Assembly (NCBI GenBank): GCA_963699495.1
Contig: CAVOUB010000005.1
Span: 930,001-994,000 of the forward strand
DNA: 64,000 nucleotides
Direction: 5' to 3'
Source of the DNA: JAIBJN01 sp963699495
Lineage (GTDB): Bacteria > Actinomycetota > Thermoleophilia > Gaiellales > Gaiellaceae
Both the position numbers and the translations under genes were made by a program. The notes under the pieces are model-generated. The model worked only from the letters and a program-made list of their open reading frames with translations, ran no database searches and was not told the DNA's origin. Positions 7,407-15,855 of the stretch are shown piece by piece (the stretch's first letter is position 1; each line of letters begins with the position of its first letter).

Positions 7407-7433
7407 CACGCCCGGGGTCTGACCCCGGATGCG
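7407..7433. terminator. Second GGGGTCTGACCCC palindrome, before the BNR gene end
   Basis: Core CCGGGGT-CTG-ACCCCGG at 7412-7428, the same core as at 7267-7293. It lies between the convergent PhzF and BNR genes, 18 bp past the BNR stop on the minus strand, so the pair of palindromes may terminate transcription from both sides. Confidence 0.55.
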
Positions 7434-7450
7434 GCCGGAGGGGACGTGGC

Positions 7451-7876
7451 CTAGCCCCACGCGACGTCGTGGATCTCGGGGAGCTCGACGGCGAGCGCGC
7501 GCCAGAAGCGGCCCCCGTCGCCCGAGACGTAGAGGCGGTTGCGAGCGCCGTAGAGGACGTGGTCCGGATTCTCACGCAGCGCCACTGCCCGGCCGGGCGG
7601 GAGGCCGGCGCCGCGCTCGTCCCACGTCTGCCCGCCGTCGTGGGAGACCAGCAGCGGCGGCTTGCGGTCGAGGAGGAGGATGACCGTGGAGCCCACCGCG
7701 TCCACGTCGAGGACGTGCGCGGCAGCCCAGGGCGGGGCGAGCCCGAGCGGACGCTCCCGCTCGACCACAGCGCCCTCCTGGCGCCCGGCGAGCTGGTCCT
7801 CGTCGGCGGTCGGGCCGACCTCGACGAGATACGTCCCGTCGTCGCAGCCGGCGATGACGATCAGGGGCCGGCTCAC
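7451..7876 (-). CDS. BNR/Asp-box repeat protein, short beta-propeller-like
   Basis: 141 aa. Two Asp-box-like motifs are visible, SHDGGQTW (consensus S-x-D-x-G-x-T-W) and the weaker SGDGGRFW, each flanked by beta-rich sequence (VIAGCDDGTYLVEVG; RNRLYVSGD). These occur in sialidase- and glycosidase-type propellers, but at 141 aa only a fraction of a propeller exists, so it is probably not an enzyme on its own. GTG 7876 overlaps the PfkB stop (GTGA), making it the last gene of the riboswitch-controlled operon. No signal peptide. Function unknown. Confidence 0.7.
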   Translation of the reverse strand: MSRPLIVIAGCDDGTYLVEVGPTADEDQLAGRQEGAVVERERPLGLAPPWAAAHVLDVDAVGSTVILLLDRKPPLLVSHDGGQTWDERGAGLPPGRAVALRENPDHVLYGARNRLYVSGDGGRFWRALAVELPEIHDVAWG

Positions 7877-8664
7877 CGCCCCAGGAGTGCACCGACGGCG
7901 CCGTTCGCCAGTCGCGCCGCCGAAACCGGCGAATGGCGACGGCGCCGGTAGGAGAGGTAGGCGGTCGTCCAGGAGTCGCCGGCGCCGGTCGGGTCGATGC
8001 CCCCGAGCGGGATGGTGGGGACGTGCTCGGCCAGGCCGTCGGCGAACACGACCGCCCCGCTCCCCCCGAGCGTGACCACGATCTCCCGCACGCCGAGGGT
8101 GGAGAGCGAGCGCTCCGTCAGCTCGAGCCCGAGCGCGTCCAGCTCGTCCCTGGCGAGCTTGAGGACGCCGACGTGGCGGAGGACCTCAGGGTCGTAGTCC
8201 GCGTCGACGACGAGGTCGCCGACCTCGGCGCGCCGCACGAGGCCCTGGCCGTCCAGGCTCAGGACCCGCCCGCGTGCGAGAGCCGCCAGGGTCTCCGCCG
8301 GGAAGTCCGCCCGCGTGAGCGCTCCTGCGTGCACCCAGTCGGCGTCGGCCAGGACCCGTGTCAGCCAGCCGCGGGCCTCCGCCTCGCTCCACGGCTCGCC
8401 GAGCTGGTCGATCGCCATCTGGCGATGGTCGTCGTGGTTCTCGATGCGAAACCCGATCGTGCGCGATGCGCTCTCCGCGAACACCGGCAGGCCGAGCCCG
8501 GCGAGGCGCGGCCGGTCTTCGTCGGCCAGCTTGGTGGCGACGATGGCCGGCTGCCCGAGCAGTCTCAGCGCGCGCGCCGCGTAGACGGGCGCGCCGCCCA
8601 GGCGGGGGATGCCGCCGTCAACGCGATCCAGCGAGACGAGCCCGACGACGCCCAAGCGGCGCAT
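7873..8664 (-). CDS. PfkB/ribokinase-family kinase
   Basis: 263 aa from ATG 8664. The C-terminal PfkB signature is clear: DPTGAGDSWTTAYLSY, with the catalytic Asp in GAGD. GGAPVYAARALRLLG near residue 20 matches the N-terminal substrate-binding glycine motif. Length is slightly short, as in the minimal PfkB kinases that phosphorylate nucleosides or small sugars. Its start lies 47 bp inside the end of cytX, and the next gene overlaps its stop, so all three are likely one operon under the TPP riboswitch. Whether the substrate is a thiamine-related alcohol or a sugar cannot be read from the sequence. Confidence 0.85.
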   Translation of the reverse strand: MRRLGVVGLVSLDRVDGGIPRLGGAPVYAARALRLLGQPAIVATKLADEDRPRLAGLGLPVFAESASRTIGFRIENHDDHRQMAIDQLGEPWSEAEARGWLTRVLADADWVHAGALTRADFPAETLAALARGRVLSLDGQGLVRRAEVGDLVVDADYDPEVLRHVGVLKLARDELDALGLELTERSLSTLGVREIVVTLGGSGAVVFADGLAEHVPTIPLGGIDPTGAGDSWTTAYLSYRRRRHSPVSAARLANGAVGALLGR

Positions 8665-9946
8665 GCGCGGAGCGTACGCCTGCGTAGAGGCAGAAGGCGA
8701 CCGCAAACGACGGCAGCGAGGCCCCGACCGTGACCTCGCCGGCGCCCGGGACGTCGGCGACGAGGTCGGTCCACCATTCGGGCCCGGTCGGCTGGATCCA
8801 CTGGTAGAGAACGAAGCCGACGGCCCAGCCCGCCAGCCCGCTCCAGCGCACGGCCACCGGGGGGCCGGCGCCCAGCAGGTAGTCGGCCGCCAGGACGCCG
8901 AAGAGCGGGACGAAGAAGGAGCCGAGCAGGAAGAGGAACGTCTCGTAGGCGACGATGTCCACGAACAGCGCGCCGATTGCGGCGGTCACGGACACGACGA
9001 CCACGAGGAGCCGCTGGGAAACCGCCGGCCGGAGGTTCTGGATCGAGACGGCGGCCGAGTAGACGTTTGCGAACGGCTCGTCGGCCTCGTCCACGGTCAG
9101 GGCGAGCAGGGCGACCGCGCTCCCCACGCCGCCGGCGGCGATCGCGGTGAAGATCGCGGCCGGGTCGGCCAGCCCGCGCGAGAGCGCCAGCAGGGCACCC
9201 AGCCCGAACAGGAGGACGAGGGGCACGAGGTAGCCGATCGACGTCCCCCAGAACGCCGCGCGCCGGCTGCGCGAGAAGCGCGTGTAGTCGGCGGCCAGCG
9301 GCAGCCACGAAGCCGCCATCGCGACGGTCAGGTCGACCCCCTGCCAGAATCGCAGCCCGCCCGCGCTGTCGGTCGACCACAGCGCCCCCAGGTCGGCGCT
9401 GTCGAGCGCCCACCAGACCAGGTAGGCCATCGAGGCTGCGACGATCCACACGGCGAAGCGGCGCACCCAGCGGCGGACGAACGAGATCGGCCCTGCCAGC
9501 GCGAGCCAGGTCGTCAGCGCCCCAAAGGCCAGCACCCAGAGCCAGCGTGTCTCGAAGCCGAAGACCTGGTCCGAGAGGGCGCTTGCCGCGAGCGACATCA
9601 CGTAGAGCTCGAAGACGGCCCAGCCGAGGTTCTGCGCGACATTCAAGGCGGTCGGCGCATAGGAGCCGCGCACGCCGAGCGGGTCGCGCAGGAGCACCAT
9701 TGCGGGTACGCGCCGGTCGAAGCCGATGAGGCCCGCGAGGCCCAGCAGGGCGGTTCCCAGCACCGCGCCGACGACGGTCGCCAGCAGCGCCCTCGGTAGG
9801 CCGAGCCCGGCCAGGAACGTCCCGGTGAAGAGGACGAGGAGGCTGACGGCGAGGTTGCCCCACAGGAGCCCCACGTCGGCGCCCGACAGCGTTCGCAGCC
9901 GGTCGGGGACGGGGCTGACGCCCCACGTTCGCTCCCTCGGCTCCAT
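8618..9946 (-). CDS. cytX: NCS1-family transporter CytX, putative hydroxymethylpyrimidine permease
   Basis: 442 aa integral membrane protein with about 12 hydrophobic segments and the NCS1 features VGLLWGNLAVSLLVLFTGTFL near the start, SYAPTALNVAQNLGWAVFELYV and LAADYTRFSRSRR. NCS1 proteins carry nucleobases and related compounds. The CytX branch is repeatedly found under TPP riboswitches and is inferred to import the thiamine precursor hydroxymethylpyrimidine. Here a complete TPP riboswitch lies directly upstream, strongly supporting that role. ATG 9946 is preferred over an upstream ATG because GGGAGG lies at a proper distance and overlaps the 3' end of the aptamer. Confidence 0.9.
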   Translation of the reverse strand: MEPRERTWGVSPVPDRLRTLSGADVGLLWGNLAVSLLVLFTGTFLAGLGLPRALLATVVGAVLGTALLGLAGLIGFDRRVPAMVLLRDPLGVRGSYAPTALNVAQNLGWAVFELYVMSLAASALSDQVFGFETRWLWVLAFGALTTWLALAGPISFVRRWVRRFAVWIVAASMAYLVWWALDSADLGALWSTDSAGGLRFWQGVDLTVAMAASWLPLAADYTRFSRSRRAAFWGTSIGYLVPLVLLFGLGALLALSRGLADPAAIFTAIAAGGVGSAVALLALTVDEADEPFANVYSAAVSIQNLRPAVSQRLLVVVVSVTAAIGALFVDIVAYETFLFLLGSFFVPLFGVLAADYLLGAGPPVAVRWSGLAGWAVGFVLYQWIQPTGPEWWTDLVADVPGAGEVTVGASLPSFAVAFCLYAGVRSAHAPLGRRRARLAGSR

Positions 9947-9949
9947 CGC

Positions 9950-10037
9950 GCCTCCCTTCGCTGGCATTACCCAGATCAGGTTCGGCGGGTCGGGGCTCGT
10001 CAGCCCCCTCTCAGCCGCTAGGAAGCGGCTCCCCGGT
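9950..10037 (-). ncRNA. TPP riboswitch (THI element)
   Basis: Read on the minus strand, the leader has the conserved THI-box order: CCGGGGAGCC at the 5' side, a variable GCTTCCTAGC hairpin, CTGAGAGGGGGCTGACGAGC, ACCCGCCGAACCTGATCTGG, then GTAATGCCAGCGAAGGGAGG. CTGAGA binds the pyrimidine and the CCTGATCTGG-TAATGCCAGCG part binds the pyrophosphate. The final GGGAGG doubles as the Shine-Dalgarno of cytX, 7 nt before its ATG, so TPP binding could occlude translation initiation directly. It begins just after the stop codon of the histidine phosphatase gene. Confidence 0.95.
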
Positions 10038-10039
10038 CT

Positions 10040-10639
10040 CTACGAGGCGATTCTATCGCCGACGAGCCGCTCGATCCCCCGTACGGCGCGCTCCAGCGCG
10101 CCTTCGTCGAAGAGGTAGGGGACGGCGTTCGAGATCTCGTGCGCCGGGCCGTCGAGGGAGTCGGAGCCTGCCGCGGCGTTGAGCGCATAACGAACCGGAA
10201 TCTCGTGGCAGAGCACGAGCACGGAGCGCCACGGCGAGTCGACGAGCTTGCGCAAGGCGGCGGCGTAGCGCCGCGACGCGTCGTCGAGGCTCTCGCCCCC
10301 CGGAAAGGGCTCGGCACGGGAATGGCCGTGCTTCCACTCCCGGTAGACCTCCAGCTTCTCGCCTTCGAGCTCGCCGATGTCGATGTCGTCGAGGAGCGGC
10401 TCGACGACGAGCGGAACGTCCTCCCGCCCGGCCAACGCGATCTGTGCCGTCTCACGGGTGCGCGGAAAGCGCGTGTGGACGCAGGCGTCGAGCGGGAATT
10501 GCGCCACCTGCTCGCCGAGCCTGCGAGCCTCCTCCTGCCCCTGCTCGGTGAGCCCCACCGGAACCGCCGGGTCGCCGTTCACCCGGCGCTCGAGGTTGAG
10601 CGTCGACTCCCCGTGGCGAACGAGGACGAAGACCCGCAT
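10040..10639 (-). CDS. Histidine phosphatase (phosphoglycerate mutase-like) family protein
   Basis: 199 aa. VLVRHGESTLN at the N-terminus carries the phosphorylated His, and LVLCHEIPVR near residue 150 the second His; HTRFPRTRETAQIAL supplies the conserved Arg. This is the PhoE/CobC-like branch of broad-specificity phosphatases rather than a glycolytic mutase. It starts 3 bp after the FAD oxidoreductase stop, and the TPP riboswitch follows directly after its own stop, so read-through into the thiamine operon is possible. Substrate unknown. Confidence 0.88.
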   Translation of the reverse strand: MRVFVLVRHGESTLNLERRVNGDPAVPVGLTEQGQEEARRLGEQVAQFPLDACVHTRFPRTRETAQIALAGREDVPLVVEPLLDDIDIGELEGEKLEVYREWKHGHSRAEPFPGGESLDDASRRYAAALRKLVDSPWRSVLVLCHEIPVRYALNAAAGSDSLDGPAHEISNAVPYLFDEGALERAVRGIERLVGDRIAS

Positions 10640-10642
10640 GCG

Positions 10643-11746
10643 CTAGACCACGAACCGCTCGTGCCGCTCGCCGCCGCGGTCGAAGCGGTCGAGCGAGAGC
10701 GGGGAGAGGTCGAGCGACGGCTCGGCGCCCACGACGAGCTCCGCTAGATGCTCGCCGACCGCCGGCGCCTGCTGGAAGCCGTGGCCGGAGAAGCCGGTCG
10801 CGTAGAGGAAGCGGCGCGGCTGGGCTACCTCGCCGACGATGGCGTTGTGGTCGGGGCTCATCTCGTAGAAGCCCCACCAGGACGACTGGATGGGCAGCTC
10901 GCCGAGCACTGGGAGCCGGCGTGTGCCGTGGCTCGCTACCCCTTCGATCGTGGGCTCCCGGCCGCCGAAGACGAGGCCCGCGCCTTCGCGATGGAAGTAG
11001 AAGCCGGTGGCGAAGTCGACGGTGAGGGGGAGCTCCTGCGGGAGGCCGCCGTCCTCCGGCGTGAAGTGCAACCAGCGGGCCTCGCCGCGGACGGGGATGT
11101 CGAGCCCGGCGAGGTTGCCCACGTCCCGCGACCAGACTCCGGCCGTGCAGATGACCGTGTCCGTGCGGATGCGGCCCGCCGACGTCTCGATGCTGACGAT
11201 CTTGTCTCCGAGCACGGCGATCCGGTCGAGGGAGGTGCCCTGAAGGATGCGGACCCCCTGCGCGGCGGCCGCGCCCGCGTAGGCCTGCACGACGGACTCC
11301 GGCGAGGCGTAGCCGTCGATCGGGCAGTACGCCGCAGCGAGGAGGTCGGAGGTCTCGAGCGCCGGGATCAACGCCTTCACGTCGGCGGGCGAGACCAGCT
11401 GCGAGGGGACGCCGAGGTCCTGCTGAAGTGCGAGCGCCGTGCGGAAGCTCTCGACGTCGACCTCGTTCGCGAGCAGGAAGAGGTAGCCGGGACGCTTGTA
11501 GTCGATGCCGCTGACGCGGTCCAGCGCCTGGAACTCCGCCATGGAGCGGAGGGCGATCCTCACGTTGAGCTCGTCCGCGAACTGGGCCCGGATGCCGCCG
11601 GCGGACTTGCTCGTGGAGCCGCTCCCGAGCGACTCCCGCTCGATGAGCACGACGTCCTTCACGCCCTTCTTGGCGAGGTGGTACGCGACGCTCGCGCCCA
11701 TGGCGCCTCCACCAACGATGACGACCTCGGCCGATTCAGGCGCCAT
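10643..11746 (-). CDS. FAD-dependent amine/sarcosine oxidase-like oxidoreductase (DAO family)
   Basis: 367 aa. N-terminal Rossmann motif VIVGGGAMGASVAYHLAKKG and the DAO-family LIERESLGSGSTSKSAGGIRAQF segment bind FAD; PDHNAIVGEV and YATGFSGHGFQQAPAVGEHLAEL close the FAD site at the C-terminus. It matches the sarcosine oxidase beta-subunit/glycine oxidase group, which oxidises secondary or primary amino acids to imines with release of aldehyde. Given the methylated-amine genes 11 kb downstream, an N-methyl amino acid substrate is plausible but unproven. A TAGCGT box lies 6 nt before ATG 11746. Confidence 0.88.
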   Translation of the reverse strand: MAPESAEVVIVGGGAMGASVAYHLAKKGVKDVVLIERESLGSGSTSKSAGGIRAQFADELNVRIALRSMAEFQALDRVSGIDYKRPGYLFLLANEVDVESFRTALALQQDLGVPSQLVSPADVKALIPALETSDLLAAAYCPIDGYASPESVVQAYAGAAAAQGVRILQGTSLDRIAVLGDKIVSIETSAGRIRTDTVICTAGVWSRDVGNLAGLDIPVRGEARWLHFTPEDGGLPQELPLTVDFATGFYFHREGAGLVFGGREPTIEGVASHGTRRLPVLGELPIQSSWWGFYEMSPDHNAIVGEVAQPRRFLYATGFSGHGFQQAPAVGEHLAELVVGAEPSLDLSPLSLDRFDRGGERHERFVV

Positions 11747-11752
11747 GCGCAG

Positions 11753-11758
11753 ACGCTA
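11753..11758 (-). promoter_or_regulatory. Putative leaderless -10 box for the FAD oxidoreductase operon
   Basis: TAGCGT on the minus strand, 6 nt before the ATG at 11746; no Shine-Dalgarno is present. Confidence 0.45.
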
Positions 11759-11814
11759 CCTCGTCGCGCGGCTGAGTGAGGCCCCGAAGAGGGCGCATCT
11801 GCGAGGATTCGGCG

Positions 11815-12978
11815 GTGAGCGAGGTCGCCTTCGAGCCCTTCGGGCTGACGCCCGAGCAGCGCGAGATCCGGGACGTGTGCCGGGAGTTCGCCGACCGCGA
11901 GATCCGGCCGGTCGCGGCCGAGGTCGACGAGGCCGACACCGCGACTCCGTGGGAGGTCTGGTACAAGGCCGCCGCCCTCGGCCTCACCTCCTTCATGCTT
12001 CCCGAGGAGTACGGCGGGGGCGGGCTCACCGACTGCGTCACCGGCGTCGTCGTCCAGGAGGAGCTCTGCCGCGGCTGCGCAGGGATCGGCAACCTGATCA
12101 CCTCCGGCGGCTTCTTCGCCGAGCCGATCGTCGAGCTCGGGAGCGAGGAGCAGAGGCGGCGGTGGCTCGAGCCGATCGCTGGCAAGCGCCCCCCGCTGAC
12201 CGCGCTCGCCACGACCGAGCCTGGCGCGGGCTCCGATGCGGCCTCGATCTCGACCACCGCGACGCGCACGGCCGGCGGCTACGTCCTCCGGGGCCAGAAG
12301 ACCTGGATCTCCAACGGCGGCCTCGGCGACTACTACGTCGTCTTCGCCACAGTCGAGCCCGGCTCGCGCTCCCGCGGAATCACCGCCTTCGTCGTGGAGA
12401 AGGGCGACCCCGGCATCACCTTCGGCGAGCCGATGAAGAAGATGGGGCAGCGCGCGATCGTGAACACGGAGATGTTCCTGGAGGACGCCGAGCTGCCGGA
12501 GGACCGTCGCCTCGGCGACGAGGGCCAGGGCTTCTACGGGCTCATGCGCACCTTCGACCGCTCCCGCATCACCCTCGGCGCCTCGGCGACGGGGATCGCG
12601 CGCGCCGCGCTCGAGTACGCGGTCGAGTACGCGAAGTCGCGCGAGCAGTTCGGGAAGCCGATCGCGGAGCACCAGGCGGTTGCGTTCCGCCTCGCCGACA
12701 TGGCCACGCGGGTTGACGCCGCGCGCTTGCTCGTCCACCGGGCCGCCCGCAAGATCGACGCGGGCGAGAGCGTGCCGAAGGAGGCCGCGATGGCGAAGCT
12801 CTTCGCCTCCGAGACGGCCATGTGGTGCACCTGGGCCGCCGTGCAGACCCTGGGCGGCTGGGGCTACTCCCGGGAGTACCCGGTGGAGAAGTGGATGCGG
12901 GACGCCAAGCTCGAGGAGATCGAAGAGGGCACCTCCGACATCCAGCGTCTGATCATCTCGCGGAACCTGCTGAAGTGA
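11815..12978 (+). CDS. Acyl-CoA dehydrogenase
   Basis: 387 aa from GTG 11815, just before the family opening FGLTPEQREIRDVCREFADREI. It oxidises an acyl-CoA to the 2,3-enoyl-CoA with FAD and passes electrons to ETF. Visible: substrate/FAD loop ATTEPGAGSDAAS, RGQKTWISNGG, KKMGQRAI, the REQFGKPIAEHQAVAFRLADM helix and the C-terminal catalytic Glu in EEGTSDIQRL. Its stop overlaps the start of the CoA ligase (GTGA), and an SDR follows, so ligase, dehydrogenase and SDR form one operon for activating and oxidising an acid. Confidence 0.92.
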   Translation: MSEVAFEPFGLTPEQREIRDVCREFADREIRPVAAEVDEADTATPWEVWYKAAALGLTSFMLPEEYGGGGLTDCVTGVVVQEELCRGCAGIGNLITSGGFFAEPIVELGSEEQRRRWLEPIAGKRPPLTALATTEPGAGSDAASISTTATRTAGGYVLRGQKTWISNGGLGDYYVVFATVEPGSRSRGITAFVVEKGDPGITFGEPMKKMGQRAIVNTEMFLEDAELPEDRRLGDEGQGFYGLMRTFDRSRITLGASATGIARAALEYAVEYAKSREQFGKPIAEHQAVAFRLADMATRVDAARLLVHRAARKIDAGESVPKEAAMAKLFASETAMWCTWAAVQTLGGWGYSREYPVEKWMRDAKLEEIEEGTSDIQRLIISRNLLK

Positions 12979-15038
12979 GCCGCGACCTCTCGGCCCTCTT
13001 CGACCCTCGCTCGGTCGCCGTTCTCGGTGCCTCGGCGATCCCCGGCAAGTGGGGCTTCTGGCTCGCGCGCGGGGCGATCAAGGGCGAAGGCCGCCGCTCC
13101 GTCTACCTCGTCAACCGCAAGGGCGGCGAGATCTTCGGGCGGGAGGCGTACACGTCGCTCGCCGAGCTGCCGGAGACGCCCGAGCTGGTCGTCATCACCG
13201 TCCCGGCCGCAGGAGTGGAGGAGGCGGTGGAGGCGTCGCTCGACGCGGGCGCCAAGGGGATCGTCCTGATCAGCGCCGGTCTCGGGGAGATGGGTGAGGA
13301 GGGGGCTGCGCGCGAGCTGGCCATCGTCGAGCGCGTGCGCGCGGCGGGGGCCGTTCTCATCGGGCCCAACTGCCTCGGCATCCACGATTCCGGTGCGCAG
13401 CTCGAGCTCTGCTCGGAGGAGCTGGAGCCCGGCGCGATCGGCCTCATCTCACAGAGCGGCAACCTCGCGCTCGAGATCGGCATGGTCGGCGCGGAGTTCG
13501 GGCTCGGCTTCTCGCGCTTCGTCTCGCTCGGGAACCAGGCGGACGTACAGGCGGCGGAGCTGATCGAGTCGTTCGCGGCCCACGAGCCCACGCGGCTGAT
13601 CGCCGTCTACTGCGAGGACTTCCGCGACGGGCGCGAGTTCGCGCGCGCCGGCAAGGCGGCGGTCGAGGCCGGGACGCCGGTCGTCCTCCTCGCCGGCGGC
13701 GCCACCGAGGCGAGCGCCCGCGCCGCCCGGTCGCACACGGGCGCGCTGGCCAGCGACCTCGAGTCGATCCGGGCAGCGTGCCTTGCCGCGGGGATCGAGC
13801 TGGTCGCCTCGCCGAAGGAGGTCGTCGACGTCGCCATGGGGCTTCTCTCCCACCGCCGGCCCAAGGGGCGGCGAATCGCGCTGGCGGCTGACGGCGGCGG
13901 CCATACCGTGGTCGCGTCGGACCTCGTCATCGCCCAGGGCCTCGAGCTGCCGGAGCTCTCGGACGCGACCCAGGCCGAGCTCGCAGCCGCGCTCCCCGAC
14001 ACTGCGACGCTCGTGAACCCGGTGGACTTCGCCGGGGGCGGAGAGCAGGACATCAAGAGCTTCGAGAACGTGATCGGCGCCCTCCTCCGCTCGGGCGAGG
14101 TCGACACCGTGATCCTCACCGGCTACTTCGGAGGCTACTCACAGTACTCGGACGCGTTCGAGGAGAAGGAGAGCGCCTCCGCCGAAGGCATGGCTCGGGC
14201 GGCCGAGGACACCGGGGTGCCGTTCCTCGCGCACACGATGTACTGGCGCTCGGGGCCGGCCGAGACCCTGCGCGCGAACGGCGTGCCCGTCTACCGGGAG
14301 GTGGAGGCGGCGGTGGGCGTCGCGTCGCGGCTGGCGCGCAGGACGCCGGAAGCGCTGCTCGGCGTGCCGGAGATCCCCGAGCCGGCCGCTCCCGTGACCG
14401 GCGCACAGGACTACTACGCCTCGCGCGAGCTCCTCGCCGCCGCCGGCGTCCCGTTCGCGGAGGCGCGGCAGGTCGCGGGCCTCGAGGAGGCGCTCGCGGC
14501 TGCGGCGGGGATCGGCTACCCGATCGTCGTGAAAGCGCTCGGGCAGCTGCACAAGTCGGACTCCGGCGGGGTGGCCGTCGGCCTGCGCGGGCCGGAGGAG
14601 GTCGCCGACGCGGTCGAACGCATGCAGCGCAAGCTCTCGCCGCCGTCGTACTCGGTCGAGGCGATGGCGCCGCTCTCGCAGGGCCTCGAGCTCATCGTCG
14701 GCGCCAAGCGCGACCCACGCTTCGGGCCGATCCTCCTCGTGGGCGCCGGCGGCCTGTACGCGGAGATCGTCAAGGACGTGGCAGTCGCGCTCGCCCCGGT
14801 GACTGAGGCGGCCGCCGAGGCGCTGCTCCGCTCGCTTCGGATCGCGCCGCTCCTGGACGGAGCCCGTGGCCGGCCGGCGGTCGACGTCGGCGCTGCCGCC
14901 CGCGCCGCCGCGGCGCTCTCGCGGGTCGCGGCCGAGCATCCCGAGATCGCAGAGGTCGAGATCAACCCGCTGCTCGCGCTGCCCGACGGCGCCCTCGGCC
15001 TCGACGCGCGTATCGTCCTGGGCGACGATGCTCGCTGA
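12975..15038 (+). CDS. ADP-forming acyl-CoA synthetase (NDP-forming, fused subunits)
   Basis: 687 aa, normal for the fused alpha-beta type. Order: CoA-binding Rossmann domain (LFDPRSVAVLGASAIPGKWG, ~1-130), succinyl-CoA-ligase-like domains (IGPNCLGIHD, GLISQSGNLALEI, and RSHTGALASD with the His that becomes phosphorylated, ~240), then an ATP-grasp domain (~470-687; GYPIVVKALGQLHKSDSGGVAVGL, ILLVGAGGLYAEIVKDVAVAL, AEVEINPLLALPDGALGLDAR). It makes an acyl-CoA from a carboxylate, ATP and CoA, giving ADP and Pi. The acid is unknown. GTG 12975 overlaps the dehydrogenase stop. Confidence 0.92.
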   Translation: MSRDLSALFDPRSVAVLGASAIPGKWGFWLARGAIKGEGRRSVYLVNRKGGEIFGREAYTSLAELPETPELVVITVPAAGVEEAVEASLDAGAKGIVLISAGLGEMGEEGAARELAIVERVRAAGAVLIGPNCLGIHDSGAQLELCSEELEPGAIGLISQSGNLALEIGMVGAEFGLGFSRFVSLGNQADVQAAELIESFAAHEPTRLIAVYCEDFRDGREFARAGKAAVEAGTPVVLLAGGATEASARAARSHTGALASDLESIRAACLAAGIELVASPKEVVDVAMGLLSHRRPKGRRIALAADGGGHTVVASDLVIAQGLELPELSDATQAELAAALPDTATLVNPVDFAGGGEQDIKSFENVIGALLRSGEVDTVILTGYFGGYSQYSDAFEEKESASAEGMARAAEDTGVPFLAHTMYWRSGPAETLRANGVPVYREVEAAVGVASRLARRTPEALLGVPEIPEPAAPVTGAQDYYASRELLAAAGVPFAEARQVAGLEEALAAAAGIGYPIVVKALGQLHKSDSGGVAVGLRGPEEVADAVERMQRKLSPPSYSVEAMAPLSQGLELIVGAKRDPRFGPILLVGAGGLYAEIVKDVAVALAPVTEAAAEALLRSLRIAPLLDGARGRPAVDVGAAARAAAALSRVAAEHPEIAEVEINPLLALPDGALGLDARIVLGDDAR

Positions 15039-15834
15039 GGGGACCTTCGAGGGCAAGGCCGCCATCGTCACGGGCGGCGGGAGCGGCCTGGGTCGGGCGA
15101 TCGCGCTCGAGCTGGGCCGGCTCGGCGCGTCCGTCGCGGTGGCCGGCCGGCGGCCCGAGCCGTTGGACGAGACGGTGGCGCTGCTGGCCAGGCCGGGCCT
15201 TGCGGTTCCGACCGACGTGCGCGACCCCGAGGCCGTGGATGCGCTCGTCACTGCGACCGTCGGGGAATTCGGCCGGGTGGACGTGCTCGTCAACAACGCC
15301 GCGGGCAACTTCGTCGTCAAGGCGGAGGACCTCTCCCCGAACGGCTGGCGCGCGGTCGTCTCCATCGTCCTCGACGGCGGCTTCCTCTGCTCGCGCGCGG
15401 CGGGCAGGCAGATGATCGTGCAGGGCGACGGCGGGGCGATCCTCAGCGTGATCGCCAGCTACGCCTGGACGGGCGGCCCCGGCACGGTCCACTCGGCCGC
15501 GGCGAAGGCCGGCCTGGTGGCGATGACGAGGACGCTGGCGGTCGAGTGGGCTCCGCACGGGATCCGGGCCAACTGCATCTGTCCCGGCCCGACGGACACG
15601 GAAGGCGCAGGGCAGGCTCTCTGGCCGACCGAGGAGGACCGGGCGCGCGTGGCGGCGACAGTGCCCCTGGGCCGGCTGGCGACCCCGCACGAGGTCGCAG
15701 TCTGGGCGGCGGCCCTGTGCTCCCCGTATGCGAGCTACATCACCGGCGAGACCCTGACGATCGACGGCGGCCACTGGCTCGAGCAGGAGAGCTATCTGCC
15801 GGCGCTTCAGCCCCGCGAAGACCAGGCCAAGTAA
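15028..15834 (+). CDS. SDR oxidoreductase of the 2,4-dienoyl-CoA reductase type
   Basis: 268 aa. NAD(P)-binding TGGGSGLGRAIALELGRLG and NNAAGNFVVKAEDLSPNGW are seen. The GNF motif and the segment PGTVHSAAAKAGLVAMTRTLAVEWAPHGIRANCICPGP match the dienoyl-CoA reductase (DECR/TER) branch, in which the usual Tyr of YxxxK is absent; here His occupies the region and Lys remains. It may therefore reduce an enoyl- or dienoyl-CoA instead of oxidising an alcohol. ATG 15028 overlaps the ligase gene by 11 bp. Its TAA stop lies within a palindrome shared with the convergent gene. Confidence 0.85.
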   Translation: MLAEGTFEGKAAIVTGGGSGLGRAIALELGRLGASVAVAGRRPEPLDETVALLARPGLAVPTDVRDPEAVDALVTATVGEFGRVDVLVNNAAGNFVVKAEDLSPNGWRAVVSIVLDGGFLCSRAAGRQMIVQGDGGAILSVIASYAWTGGPGTVHSAAAKAGLVAMTRTLAVEWAPHGIRANCICPGPTDTEGAGQALWPTEEDRARVAATVPLGRLATPHEVAVWAAALCSPYASYITGETLTIDGGHWLEQESYLPALQPREDQAK

Positions 15835-15849
15835 CAGTCTGTTACTTGG
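15827..15849. terminator. Palindrome spanning the SDR stop codon (bidirectional terminator candidate)
   Basis: CCAAGTAACAG (15827-15837), one T, CTGTTACTTGG (15839-15849): 11-bp perfect arms. The TAA stop of the plus-strand SDR is inside the left arm, and the convergent acyl-CoA dehydrogenase stops 6 bp beyond. Almost the same element occurs at 21816-21841. Confidence 0.7.
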
Positions 15850-15855
15850 AAGGGC

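Noticed and set aside
7314..7433. Possible replication origin from DnaA-like boxes
   Set aside because: Only one near-match and two half boxes, no AT-rich unwinding region, and no dnaA, dnaN or parAB nearby.
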